A stretch of 64,000 nucleotides of DNA. Origin: Hydrogenophilales bacterium 16-64-46 (lineage in GTDB: Bacteria; Pseudomonadota; Gammaproteobacteria; Burkholderiales; Thiobacillaceae). The stretch covers positions 124,001 through 188,000 of the forward strand of contig NCGY01000005.1 in NCBI GenBank assembly GCA_002281775.1, read 5' to 3'. The position numbers and the translations under genes are program-made. This document shows positions 1 to 8,432 of this stretch, one piece after another. The notes beneath the pieces are model-generated. The model had not been told where the DNA came from. It did not search any database and worked only from the letters and a program-made list of their open reading frames with translations. Numbering within the stretch: position 1 is the first letter of the stretch; each line of letters starts with the position of its first letter.

Positions 1-1
1 C

Positions 2-208
2 GCGATCCTTGGGAGCAATTGCGTGGTGATGCCAGGCGTGACGATTGGGGAGGGCGCTACGGTCGGCGCAGGATGCATCATCAACAAGGATCTCGACCCA
101 TGGGGCGTCTACGTCGGACATACCCCGCGAAAAATCGCCGAACGTGATCGGGACGCCGTTCTGTCTCTTGAAAAAGCCCTGTGCGCACGCCTTCAGGATC
201 GCATTTGA
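2..208 (+). CDS. Hexapeptide-repeat acyltransferase, C-terminal part
   Basis: The reading frame is open from the window edge, so the N-terminus is missing. The visible part begins in a left-handed beta-helix: spaced small/hydrophobic hexads (VVMPGV, TIGEGA, TVGAGC) followed by a turn rich in Asp/Pro and the VGHTPRKIA ending typical of sugar O- or N-acetyltransferases (NeuD, WbpD and serine-acetyltransferase relatives). The enzyme would transfer an acetyl group from acetyl-CoA to a nucleotide sugar or glycan. The next gene, a sugar aminotransferase, starts at or inside its stop codon, so both probably act on the same amino sugar of a surface polysaccharide. The substrate cannot be told from the fragment. 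Confidence 0.8.
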   Translation, partial: AILGSNCVVMPGVTIGEGATVGAGCIINKDLDPWGVYVGHTPRKIAERDRDAVLSLEKALCARLQDRI

Positions 209-1425
209 ATCAGACTGAAGAGTTGCTGGCAGTTGCGGGCGGTATACCTGTCCGGTCCGCGGCCTTCGCGTCCTGGCCGCATTACGCACAAGACGAGATC
301 GATGCCGTGACGGACGTGCTCGCGTCGGGCCGCGTCAACGCCTGGACCGGCGAGGCATGCGGGCGGTTCGAGGCGGCGTATGCGCGGCATGCGGATGTGC
401 GGCACGCCATCGCGCTGGCCAACGGCACGCTGGCGCTGGAGCTGGCCTTGATCGCCTACGATATCGGACCGGGCGACGAGGTCGTGGTGCCGAGCCGCAC
501 CTTCATCGCATCGGCAAGCTGCGTGGTCGCGCGCGGTGCCGTGCCCGTCGTGGCGGATATCGACGCCGACAGCCAGACACTCACCGCCGACACCATCCGC
601 GCCGTGCTGACGCCCCGCACCCGCGCCGTCGTCGCCGTGCACCTGGCGGGCTGGCCCTGCGATATGGACGCCATCATGGCGCTGGCGCGCGAGTGCGGCC
701 TCGTGGTCATCGAGGACTGTGCGCAGGCGCACGGCGCGCGCTATCGCGGCCGGCCCGTCGGTAGCCTCGGCGATGCAGCGGCGTTTTCGTTCTGCCAGGA
801 CAAGATCATCAGCACCGGCGGCGAGGGTGGCATGCTGCTTCTCAACGATACGGCGCGCTGGGAAACGGCCTGGGCGTACAAGGATCACGGCAAGAACTAC
901 GACGCGGTCTATCGCCGCGAACATGCGCCGGGTTTTCGCTGGCTGCACGAATCCTTCGGCAGCAACTGGCGCATGACCGGGATGCAGGCGGCCATCGGCC
1001 TCTGCCAACTCGACAAGCTGCCCGTCTGGGTGGCGCAGCGACAGCAGCATGCCCGGACCCTGGCACAAGGCATGGCCCCGATTTCCGGACTGCGACTGGT
1101 GGCACCGCCCACGCATATTGAACACGCCTACTACCGTTACTACGCCTTCCTGGAACCGGACTCCCTGAAGGCCGGCTGGGACCAGACCCGCATCATCGCT
1201 GCGATCCAGGCCGAGGGTATCCCGTGTTTCGTTGGCAGTTGCAGCGAAATCGCTCGCGAGCGTGCTTTCGTCAAGGCAGGCTGGCAACCCGGACAACGCC
1301 TCTCGGTGGCACGGCATCTCGGCGAGACCAGCCTGGCCTTTCTGGTACATCCCACGCTCGACGCGCAGGCGATGGACGACACCTGCGCGGCCGTGGCCAA
1401 GGTCATGCGGACGGCCGTCAGGTGA
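205..1425 (+). CDS. DegT/DnrJ/EryC1/StrS-family sugar aminotransferase
   Basis: PLP-dependent transaminase that places an amino group on a keto-sugar nucleotide. The N-terminal SGRVNAWTG and ALANGTLALEL segments, the VEDCAQAHGA-like stretch (IEDCAQAHGA) and the FSFCQDKIISTGGEGG segment carrying the PLP lysine are all hallmarks of the family. Length (about 406 residues) is normal. The TTG at 205 overlaps the previous stop (TTGA) and has AGGA seven bases upstream; an in-frame GTG at 181 would give eight more residues. It sits between an acetyltransferase and a CapD-like dehydratase, which together would make an acetylated amino sugar for a surface glycan. The exact sugar is unknown. Confidence 0.93.
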   Translation: MNQTEELLAVAGGIPVRSAAFASWPHYAQDEIDAVTDVLASGRVNAWTGEACGRFEAAYARHADVRHAIALANGTLALELALIAYDIGPGDEVVVPSRTFIASASCVVARGAVPVVADIDADSQTLTADTIRAVLTPRTRAVVAVHLAGWPCDMDAIMALARECGLVVIEDCAQAHGARYRGRPVGSLGDAAAFSFCQDKIISTGGEGGMLLLNDTARWETAWAYKDHGKNYDAVYRREHAPGFRWLHESFGSNWRMTGMQAAIGLCQLDKLPVWVAQRQQHARTLAQGMAPISGLRLVAPPTHIEHAYYRYYAFLEPDSLKAGWDQTRIIAAIQAEGIPCFVGSCSEIARERAFVKAGWQPGQRLSVARHLGETSLAFLVHPTLDAQAMDDTCAAVAKVMRTAVR

Positions 1426-1432
1426 GCGGACC

Positions 1433-3227
1433 ATGAGACTCACCCCCCGCCTGCTGGCCATCATCCTGCATGACTTCCTCGCCGCGGCGTTCGCCTGGTT
1501 AGCTGGCTACTGGCTGCGATTCAATCTCTCGGTACCGCCGGAGTTTCAGACAGCCGCGTTTTCCACGCTGCTGTGGGTGGTGCCGCTGTACGCCGTCGTA
1601 TTCTGGCGCTTCGGTCTGTATCGCGGGATCTGGCGCTTCGCCAGCCTGCCTGATCTCAAGCGCATCGTTCTGGCCATTGGAGTCGCTGCCTTGCTGATCC
1701 CCATGGTACTGACCCTGTTCCGGGTGAATGCAGTTGTGCCGCGCTCGGTACTGATTCTGTCGCCTCTGCTGCTCATCGTGATCATGGGGGGCAGCCGGCT
1801 GGCCTACCGGGCGTGGAAGGAGCACCGCCTGACCAGCGTGCTGCGTCCATCGAGCAAGCCGGTCCTGGTGGCGGGGGCCGGCTCCGCTGCGGATTTCCTG
1901 CTGCGCGAACTGGCGCGCAATCCAGCTGGCTTCCACGCAGTGGGCCTGCTTGACGATAGTCATGAAAAACTGGGGCGCCTGGTGCAGGGAATACGTGTCC
2001 TCGGTCGCCTTGATGAGGTGGCCCATTGGGCAAGCAAGATGGGCGTAGAAGATGTGGTTCTGGCTTTGCCTTCCGCTGCCCATGCTGTTCGCAAGCGTAT
2101 AGCCCAGGTGTGTGCCGACGCGGGACTGAATGTGTTGACCATTCCGGCACTCGAAGATCTGGTGGCGGGGCACGTTTCAGTGTCTAACCTGCGCCGCATC
2201 GAGTTGAATGATTTGCTTGGGCGCGACCCGGTGCAACTCGACGACAGCGGCCTGCACCGCCTGCTCACCGGCCAGGCGGTGATGGTGACAGGGGCAGGGG
2301 GGTCGATCGGTTCGGAGCTGTGTCGCCAGATTGCGCGTTTCGCGCCGGCAAAACTGGTGCTGTTCGAACAGTCCGAACTGGCACTCTATGCCATGGAACA
2401 GGAACTGCCGCAACAGTTTCCCTCTCTGGCCATCGAGCCGGTGATCGGCGATGTGAAGGATGCCGCGCGGATATCGGACGTCATGTCCAGATATCGTCCG
2501 GCAGTGGTATTCCATGCTGCGGCGTACAAGCATGTTCCGTTGATGGAATCCGGCAACGCCCGGGAGGCCATGCGCAACAACGTCTGGGGTACGCATGTGG
2601 TTGCGATGGCAGCACAGACCTGCGGCGTAGAAAAATAAGCGCTTGGCAGAACAGGTTTGCCAAACCTTGCAGCAGAGCGGTGGGACGCGATTTGTTTCGG
2701 TTCGCTTTGGCAATGTGCTGGGTTCATCCGGCAGCGTGATTCCCAAATTCCAGAAGCAGATCGAGGCGGGCGGGCCACTGACGGTGACCCATCCTGAGAT
2801 TACTCGCTACTTCATGTCCATTCCCGAGGCGGCACAACTGGTCCTGCAGGCCGGATTGATGGGCGAGGGAGGCGAAATCTTCGTGCTCGACATGGGGGAG
2901 CCGGTTAAGATTGCCGAACTCGCTCGCCTGATGATCCGTCTGTCCGGACATGACGAGCAGAGAATTGCCATCGAGTACACCGGACTGCGTCCCGGCGAGA
3001 AGCTGTATGAAGAGCTGCTGGCCGACAGTGAAACCACCTTGCCCACGCCGCATCCCAAGTTGCGAATCGCCCGTGCGGGCAGGCCGGATCCAGAAGTGAT
3101 CCGTGCCTGTCTGGCGTGGCTGGCTATTGCCGGGGCGACAGCTGAAGACGAAGTCAAGCAGCGCCTGTCCACATGGGTACCGGAATATGTCCCGCAAGGT
3201 GTTGGGCAGCATGGATTAAAGTCTTGA
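1433..3227 (+). pseudogene. CapD/FlaA1-like nucleotide-sugar 4,6-dehydratase, broken by internal deletion
   Basis: The gene reads as a membrane-anchored dehydratase/epimerase of the CapD/WbpM/PglF type, about 615 residues when whole. The first part (1433-2638) has four N-terminal membrane segments, a CoA-binding-like Rossmann domain and the GAGGSIGSELCRQI NAD-binding loop, then ends at TAA just after CGVEK. The second part resumes one frame away at about 2641 with KRLAEQVCQ, FGNVLGSSGSVIP and the GLRPGEKLYEELL ending. In relatives about 19 residues sit between these points, including the STDKAVNPTNVMG active-site stretch; only one base remains here, so about 56 bases are missing. Both the frame and the active site are lost. 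A sequencing or assembly gap is the alternative. Confidence 0.85.
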
Positions 3228-3232
3228 CCGCC

Positions 3233-4105
3233 ATGTCGAAGCCACAGGTTTCAGTGATCGTGCCGGTCTACAACCATTGGGACAGGATGCCGCACCTGAT
3301 TGCGTGCCTGGCGGCACAGACTTTCCCTCTCGCGCAGTTCGAATTGTTGATCGTCGACAATGGTTCTGACCACCTCCCCCCGGTGGCTGGCCTCCCGCCT
3401 TGGGCCCGGTTGCTGCATTGTGCTGCGCCCGGTTCCTATGCCGCGCGCAACGTGGCGATCGCCGAGGCGCGGGGTAATGTTCTTGCATTCACCGATGCCG
3501 ACTGTCGACCGGAGCCGGGCTGGATCGCAGCGGGGTTGACCTGTCTGGAGCGTTCAGGGGGGCACGCGCTGGCGGCGGGCGATATCCGCATCGTGCCGGA
3601 GCTTGAGTATGCCCCGACACCCTATGAAGTCTACGACATGATGCTGGGGTTGCCGCAGCGGCGCTATGTCGAGCGGGGATACGCCATCACCGCCAACCTG
3701 TTCGTCCCACATGCAGTCTTCGGTGAAGTTGGCCTATTCGACGCAAGGCGTTTTTCCGGGGGCGATGCCGACCTGTGCAGGCGGGCCGTTGCCGCAGGCC
3801 ATGGCCTGATTTTTTGCGAGCAGTCGGTCGTTGTTCATCCTGCCCGACGTGCGTGGGATGAATTGGTCGTCAAGGCGAAGCGCATCAAGGGCGGGCAGAT
3901 CATGGCAGGTCCGCTCATGCGCAGATTGGGGTGGGTGTTCCGCACCTTTGTCCCGCCGGTGAGTGTCTGGAGAATAGTCTTGCGTGCACGCTCCTTTACG
4001 TGGCGTCAGCGACTGATGGTCTGCATGATCAAGACTCGCCTGTGGGGTGTGGAAATTCTTGAAATGCTGCATTTGCTGACAGGGCGAGAACCAGGCAGAC
4101 GCTGA
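3233..4105 (+). CDS. Family 2 glycosyltransferase
   Basis: A 290-residue GT-A fold enzyme that transfers a sugar from a nucleotide donor. The N-terminus VSVIVPVYNHWDRMPHLIACL is the classic family 2 start, LLIVDNGSD supplies the first Asp region and AFTDADCRP the DxD-like metal site. The C-terminal third (RRLGWVFRTFVPPVSVW) is hydrophobic and basic, suggesting membrane association. The ATG at 3233 lies five bases after the stop of the broken dehydratase, so they share a transcript. The likely job is one step in assembling the same surface polysaccharide. The acceptor is unknown. Confidence 0.9.
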   Translation: MSKPQVSVIVPVYNHWDRMPHLIACLAAQTFPLAQFELLIVDNGSDHLPPVAGLPPWARLLHCAAPGSYAARNVAIAEARGNVLAFTDADCRPEPGWIAAGLTCLERSGGHALAAGDIRIVPELEYAPTPYEVYDMMLGLPQRRYVERGYAITANLFVPHAVFGEVGLFDARRFSGGDADLCRRAVAAGHGLIFCEQSVVVHPARRAWDELVVKAKRIKGGQIMAGPLMRRLGWVFRTFVPPVSVWRIVLRARSFTWRQRLMVCMIKTRLWGVEILEMLHLLTGREPGRR

Positions 4106-4129
4106 GATTCGGCAGCCTGTGCAATAGGC

Positions 4130-4162
4130 TTGTTTTCAATTATTCTTTATTCGCGGGATAAT
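4130..4162 (+). promoter_or_regulatory. Possible sigma-70 promoter for the small peptide gene
   Basis: The 100-base gap after the glycosyltransferase is clearly AT-rich in a GC-rich window. It holds GATAAT at 4157-4162, one mismatch from the -10 consensus, and a weak TTTCAA at 4134-4139 with a 17-base spacer (or TTGTTT at 4130 with 21). The -10 lies about 44 bases before the ATG at 4206. This would give the downstream peptide and HExxH genes their own start of transcription. Confidence 0.4.
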
Positions 4163-4205
4163 TTTTCCTGCCACATTCAATCCATCCCACATGAAAGGTC
4201 ATGCC

Positions 4206-4409
4206 ATGGACAAGCATTCCCACCCTCTGGAACTCGATTTCAGCAAGCTGCTCGGTTTCGATCAATTGCCCGGTTTTGTGACGGACGAATGCCAGTCGGC
4301 CCAAACAACCCCGTTGCCGCCCGCCCGCTTGCAGGCCAAGGTCGGAGCCAAGACCATACAAACCGTGCTCGCTGCCAAAATTGGCGGGAAAGTCGGCATC
4401 AAGGTGTGA
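4206..4409 (+). CDS. Small peptide, candidate RiPP precursor
   Basis: A 67-residue peptide, not assignable to a named family from the sequence. The ATG at 4206 has AAGG seven to eight bases upstream, while the in-frame ATG at 4191 has no ribosome site. There is no signal peptide. The first 30 residues (LELDFSKLLGFDQLPGF) are acidic and hydrophobic like a recognition leader; the middle is Pro/Thr rich; the last 25 residues are basic and Gly-rich with lysines at 45, 49, 58, 62 and 66 in a repeated K-V/I-G-x-K pattern. The next gene encodes an HExxH peptide-modification-type protein and a convergent ATP-grasp gene follows, so a role as their substrate is inferred, not shown. Confidence 0.6.
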   Translation: MDKHSHPLELDFSKLLGFDQLPGFVTDECQSAQTTPLPPARLQAKVGAKTIQTVLAAKIGGKVGIKV

Positions 4410-4446
4410 TTTCCAGCATAGGTTGATCCGGTAAGCAGGATCATTC

Positions 4447-4485
4447 ATGCCACACAGCATGTGTTCATGCATTCAAACCCGATGA
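4447..4485 (+). CDS. 12-codon mini-ORF overlapping the HExxH gene start
   Basis: ATG at 4447 is preceded by AGGA (4437-4440) at six bases, the best ribosome site in this gap. It encodes 12 residues (MPHSMCSCIQTR) and its TGA at 4483-4485 overlaps the ATG at 4482 of the HExxH frame (ATGA). That arrangement would couple translation of the HExxH protein to this mini-ORF. Nothing shows that the peptide itself has a function. Confidence 0.35.
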   Translation: MPHSMCSCIQTR

Positions 4486-5528
4486 ACGCAGGCTTTCCCC
4501 CGGACCCTGACCCGTCGCTTGTAATCGCGGCGCGCATGCATCAACGGCTGTCCCAGAGCCTGCTGGACTTGGGGCGACAGGTGCAAGCCAGTATTCCGTT
4601 TGTTTGGGGTCCGTTCGAGCGAGCCTGTAGCCGGATCGCGCATGATCAGTCATCGCCCAGCCAGTTAGCCGCGTACTGTGAACTGGTTCTAGCCTTGCAT
4701 TCGGGTGATCTGGCCAGTGCCGAACAGCTGTTCCAGGAGCTTTCCCAACCCACAGCACCTTGGGGTGGGGTGCAGATATGGCGGTTTGCCGACCCGGCTG
4801 AGAATCCGGTATCGCGTCGCTATGAACGCCTGTTCAATACGGATCCGGAACAGGATTTCTTGATTTGTCCGCCCGAACCGGATGAGGCCTTGCGCTGTGA
4901 GCGGCGCGTGGCCGCAGCACTGGCGTTGCTTGAACGCTGTGATCCCGATTCCCATGCGGAATTGCTGGTGCTGATCAAGGAAATTGTTCTGGCATCTGGG
5001 CCAAAGACGCCAGGGGCCATGACATTCGACGGTGCATCATCATTCATGCTGTTTGGTGCCATTCTGTTGAACGTCAATGGCCACGAATCGGTGTTGCAAA
5101 CGGCCGAGGCCCTGATACACGAAAGCAGTCACAATCTGCTGTTCGGTCTGTGCGCGGACGGTTCGCTGACCGGCAATCCAGAGAACGAACGCTACGACTC
5201 GCCCTTGCGCCTCGATCCCCGACCCATGGACGGAATCGTGCACGCCACTTTCGTGCTGGCGCGCATGTATCAGGGCATACGACGTCTGGTGGACTCTGGC
5301 GGGCTGAGCGCCGAGCAGACAGAGGAGGCACATACCATGCTGGCACTCAGTGCCAGCAAGTACGAGGAAGGCTGGCGCACGGTAAGCGTACATGCGCAGT
5401 TGACCCCCCTGGGAAACCGTGTCATGCAGCGTGCACATGCGTACATGACGCCCTATCTGGGCACTTCCCCATTACAGATGCTTGCTGGCGATGAGCGGGC
5501 GCGGCAGCATGATGCTGCTGCTCCTTGA
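4482..5528 (+). CDS. Standalone HExxH-type putative peptide-modification protein
   Basis: About 348 residues, resembling the HEXXH-motif domain (TIGR04267 type) found alone or fused to radical SAM enzymes such as FxsB; some members are iron and 2-oxoglutarate dependent peptide beta-hydroxylases. Visible support: ALIHESSHNLLF gives the HExxH (His213, His217 counting from this start), and SPLRLDPRPMDGIVHATFV gives the Arg-rich DPRP segment plus His254, a likely third metal ligand. The N-terminal half is helical without a recognisable domain. GTG 4461 and ATG 4467 are in-frame alternatives, but ATG 4482 overlaps a well-initiated mini-ORF. The small peptide gene just upstream is the obvious candidate substrate. 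Function is inferred from the family only. Confidence 0.8.
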   Translation: MNAGFPPDPDPSLVIAARMHQRLSQSLLDLGRQVQASIPFVWGPFERACSRIAHDQSSPSQLAAYCELVLALHSGDLASAEQLFQELSQPTAPWGGVQIWRFADPAENPVSRRYERLFNTDPEQDFLICPPEPDEALRCERRVAAALALLERCDPDSHAELLVLIKEIVLASGPKTPGAMTFDGASSFMLFGAILLNVNGHESVLQTAEALIHESSHNLLFGLCADGSLTGNPENERYDSPLRLDPRPMDGIVHATFVLARMYQGIRRLVDSGGLSAEQTEEAHTMLALSASKYEEGWRTVSVHAQLTPLGNRVMQRAHAYMTPYLGTSPLQMLAGDERARQHDAAAP

Positions 5529-6470
5529 CGCTGCCGCCTCAAGGGCATCCAGATAGTTCCGGCGAAACAGCGAATACGACACTATCCGGTCGGGTGCAGG
5601 GTGTTCGGTCGGAAATGATACCGTGGGGTTACTGTTGATTTCGTATATCTGCACGCGACCATTCACCATGCCGAAGTCGGCTCGCCCGTATTCCATGCCG
5701 GCAATGTCGAATGCACGGGACACGGTCTCTGCATGGGGGTTGTCGCGGACTATCCTCAATTCATCGGCGTACAACTCGCGTGGCGCGATTCCGATCTTGC
5801 CGTATTTGACCAGCCAGTTGTCGTCATGAACGCAAAGATGGGCAAACTCCGTCTTGCCAAACCGGAAGCTGGCGAGCTTGCGGTACAGGCCAGGTTTTAC
5901 CGGTTCGGCGGCGTATTCGACGATGATCAGGCAAGCTGCCGAAAAACCCGCACAAATTGCGCTATCCACAGACAATCTCACTTCATCCCAGGCGTGCAGC
6001 AATCCGGATAGTGGCGCGGTGTGGCTACCCTCGGCCCGGATGAACACGGGCCAACGTTGCGGGCGTACCTGTTCTTCCACCCGATAGGCGTTGAAATCGT
6101 TGATGCCGGCTTCGTGAAGCATGCGCAGGAGGCCGGCACGAGTAGGGGCCCGGGCGGGATCGTTCAGCACGGATAGCCCCTGTGCCCTGAGATGCCGATA
6201 CAGGGCGGCTGCCAGTCTTAGCTGAGGTGGCGAGAGCCTGTCCATATCTGTAAAAACATAGGTTGCACCCTTCAGATGCCGCCTGGACAGGGCCTCGTCG
6301 TAGCTCAGGATATCAATCCACGCGCCTTTGCTCGCCTTGCGCACGGCAAGATGCGTCTTTGTGCCACGCGGGCTGACAAGATAAATCAGGCGCGGCTTGC
6401 CGAAGGGTAGAATCATGTAGGGCAGGAGGTAACTCAGATACTGCTGCGGCACATGCGCATGCAGGTTCAA
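5472..6470 (-). CDS. ATP-grasp superfamily protein
   Basis: 332 residues with the ATP-grasp layout: an N-terminal preATP-grasp region, a central nucleotide-binding part (WPVFIRAEGSHT) and the C-terminal metal-binding core GMEYGRADFGMVNGRVQIYEINSNP, where the Asp, Glu and Asn that bind Mg-ATP are present. Such enzymes activate a carboxylate with ATP and join it to an amine, thiol or hydroxyl. It is convergent with the HExxH gene, the two 3' ends overlapping by 57 bases, and divergent from the heptosyltransferase gene with only ten bases between. It could ligate something to the small peptide (graspetide-like) or act in glycan decoration. No membrane segments are seen. The substrate is unknown. 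Confidence 0.82.
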   Translation of the reverse strand: MNLHAHVPQQYLSYLLPYMILPFGKPRLIYLVSPRGTKTHLAVRKASKGAWIDILSYDEALSRRHLKGATYVFTDMDRLSPPQLRLAAALYRHLRAQGLSVLNDPARAPTRAGLLRMLHEAGINDFNAYRVEEQVRPQRWPVFIRAEGSHTAPLSGLLHAWDEVRLSVDSAICAGFSAACLIIVEYAAEPVKPGLYRKLASFRFGKTEFAHLCVHDDNWLVKYGKIGIAPRELYADELRIVRDNPHAETVSRAFDIAGMEYGRADFGMVNGRVQIYEINSNPTVSFPTEHPAPDRIVSYSLFRRNYLDALEAAASRSSSIMLPRPLIASKHL

Positions 6471-6519
6471 TAATCATACTATGCTGGGCAGGCCCCTCTC
6501 CGGCAATCTGTTTATCCCT

Positions 6520-7617
6520 ATGCAGCCAGGACCCGTAAATCGCATCCTCGTCGTCAAGTGGAGTGCACTCGGCGACGTAGTCATCGCCACTGCCCTGTTC
6601 GAGGACATTGCACGCAGTTTTCCCAATGCGGAAATTCACCTCAATACCTTGCCGAATTGTGTGGGTTTGTTCCAGCACGACCCGCGTTTCAGCGAAATAT
6701 GGGCAATCGATGTCCGCAGCAAGCGCAGTCGCTTGCGTAACAGTCTGGCCTGGCTTGCGCGCTCGCGCGCGGGCCGATACGACATGGTAATCGACCTGCA
6801 GCGTACCGACCATACGCGTGCGCTGATCGCGCTGTGGTGGATGGGGGGCGGCGCACCAAGGGTGCGAGTGGGCAATCTTGGAGGCTTCCCCTATACGGTT
6901 CAGCCGCGCGTCCTGCCCAGGCCCACGCACGCTTTCGACATGATGCGTGAGGCGGTCAGGGCGGTGGGGGTGAGGCCCGTTACAGTCCGCCCGGTGCTGT
7001 ATTCAGGTGTGGCGGCTAAGCAGCGCGTCCAGGCATTATTCCGTGAACATGGGCTGGACGATTTTGCCGTGCTGTTGCCCGGATCGCAGGCGGCGGGCTG
7101 GCTCAAGCGCTGGGGGGTGGAGAACTATCGTGCTCTGGCTGATCTTCTGCATCGTACGGGCGTACACAGGATCGCGGTGATTGGCGGTCCCGATGAGGTG
7201 GAGGACTGCCAGGCGATTGCCGAAGCAGGTGAATATGTCGTGAATTTGAACGGTGCACTGCAATTGCTGGACATTCCGCTAGTCTGTGCGCATGCCAGGG
7301 TTGTGGTCGGGAATGATACCGGCACGGCGCATTTTGCTTCTGCATCGGGTCGGCCCATGCTGATTGTTTGTGGTGCGACGGACCCACGGCGAGTGAGGCC
7401 TCTTGGCGATAGCGTGCGCGCTTTGCAGGCCGACTTGCCGTGCATAAACTGCTACGGCAAGGATTGCAGCAATCACGATTATCTGGCCTGTATGCGCGTG
7501 CTCACGCCACAGCGAGTATTCGATGAAGTGATCCATCTGATGGAGCCCTCCCACCCTGTACCGGACAGACAGGCATACCGGGTGTTCGAGCAGACAGGCG
7601 ATCCATCGGCATCATGA
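6520..7617 (+). CDS. Family 9 glycosyltransferase (heptosyltransferase-like)
   Basis: About 365 residues. The N-terminus RILVVKWSALGDVVIATALF is the family 9 signature used by LPS heptosyltransferases WaaC/WaaF/WaaQ, and the C-terminal half has VLLPGSQ, GGPDEVEDC and VGNDTGTAHFASASGRP, which form the nucleotide-sugar site. It would add heptose (or a related sugar) to the LPS inner core at the inner face of the membrane. An in-frame ATG at 6481 would add 13 residues; the ATG at 6520 starts closer to the conserved core. The C-terminal Cys-rich stretch INCYGKDCSNHDYLAC is common in this family. Its end overlaps the convergent WaaE-like gene by six bases. Confidence 0.92.
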   Translation: MQPGPVNRILVVKWSALGDVVIATALFEDIARSFPNAEIHLNTLPNCVGLFQHDPRFSEIWAIDVRSKRSRLRNSLAWLARSRAGRYDMVIDLQRTDHTRALIALWWMGGGAPRVRVGNLGGFPYTVQPRVLPRPTHAFDMMREAVRAVGVRPVTVRPVLYSGVAAKQRVQALFREHGLDDFAVLLPGSQAAGWLKRWGVENYRALADLLHRTGVHRIAVIGGPDEVEDCQAIAEAGEYVVNLNGALQLLDIPLVCAHARVVVGNDTGTAHFASASGRPMLIVCGATDPRRVRPLGDSVRALQADLPCINCYGKDCSNHDYLACMRVLTPQRVFDEVIHLMEPSHPVPDRQAYRVFEQTGDPSAS

Positions 7618-8424
7618 AGGCGAGGAGGGTGGTGGTGGCATGGCGGGCGCGCCGGGGGGCATGAGTGTGTCACCGTGCCGGGCAAACTGGGCATGTTCGT
7701 AGAGCTTGGCGTATTTCATGAACGCATAGAACGACATGGAAACCGAATTCATCAGGCCGGCCCAGCCATTCATCCAACTACGTTTGAACAGATAACTGCG
7801 CACGAACACCAGAGGCGGATAGACCACCATCATCCAGGGGGATACGCGTTTGCCGCGTCTCAGCTTGTCTATCACCAGTCCCGTGGAATAGGCATTGAGT
7901 TTTTCCACCTTGACATGCAGGCTGGTCTCGCCAAAGTGATAGAAGGGGTGTTTCAGTCTGGCCAGGGAACCCTCTACCTTGGGGGCAGCGTGTACCGGCA
8001 TGTCCGAGACATGCCCGCGGGTCTTGTCGAACAAGCGCAAGAAGTAATTCATGCGAGCACGTGTCGACGCCATGCGCCAGAACAGTTGCTCCTGTCGTGG
8101 AATCTCGTATCCCGAAGCGGTGGGCGAGGTTTCCAGCAAGCGACGAATCTCGGTCTGGAGAGCAGGGGATAGCGCTTCGTCGGCATCCAGCAGCAAGACC
8201 CATTGATGCGAGGTGTGATCGAGAGCAAGTTGCTTTTGCGGACCGTATCCCAGAAAGCGGTGCTGGATGATCCTGCAGTTGTAGCGTGCTGCAATGGCGA
8301 GAGTCTCATCGCTGCTGAATGAGTCCAGTACGACGATTTCATCTGTCCATTTCACGCTTTCGAGGCAGGCGGGCAGAGTGCGGGCATTGTTGAATGTGGT
8401 GATGAAAACGGACAGAGCGGGCAT
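7612..8424 (-). CDS. Family 2 glycosyltransferase, WaaE/KdtX-like
   Basis: 270 residues. LSVFITTFNNARTLPACLESVKWTDEIVVLDSFSSDET matches the LPS core beta-glucosyltransferase group (WaaE, KdtX, LgtF-like), with VLLLDADEALSP as the DxD site. A C-terminal hydrophobic region (residues about 205-245) points to membrane attachment. It would extend the LPS core by one hexose. It is the last gene of a minus-strand set: ELM1-like, GT4, then this gene eight bases after the GT4 stop. It ends in a short proline-rich tail. Confidence 0.9.
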   Translation of the reverse strand: MPALSVFITTFNNARTLPACLESVKWTDEIVVLDSFSSDETLAIAARYNCRIIQHRFLGYGPQKQLALDHTSHQWVLLLDADEALSPALQTEIRRLLETSPTASGYEIPRQEQLFWRMASTRARMNYFLRLFDKTRGHVSDMPVHAAPKVEGSLARLKHPFYHFGETSLHVKVEKLNAYSTGLVIDKLRRGKRVSPWMMVVYPPLVFVRSYLFKRSWMNGWAGLMNSVSMSFYAFMKYAKLYEHAQFARHGDTLMPPGAPAMPPPPSSPS

Positions 8425-8432
8425 TGAAGCTC

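Noticed and set aside
193..1464. 423-residue antisense ORF opposite the DegT gene
   Set aside because: It mirrors a real gene in a GC-rich genome, has no recognisable domain and an Arg/His-rich composition typical of shadows.
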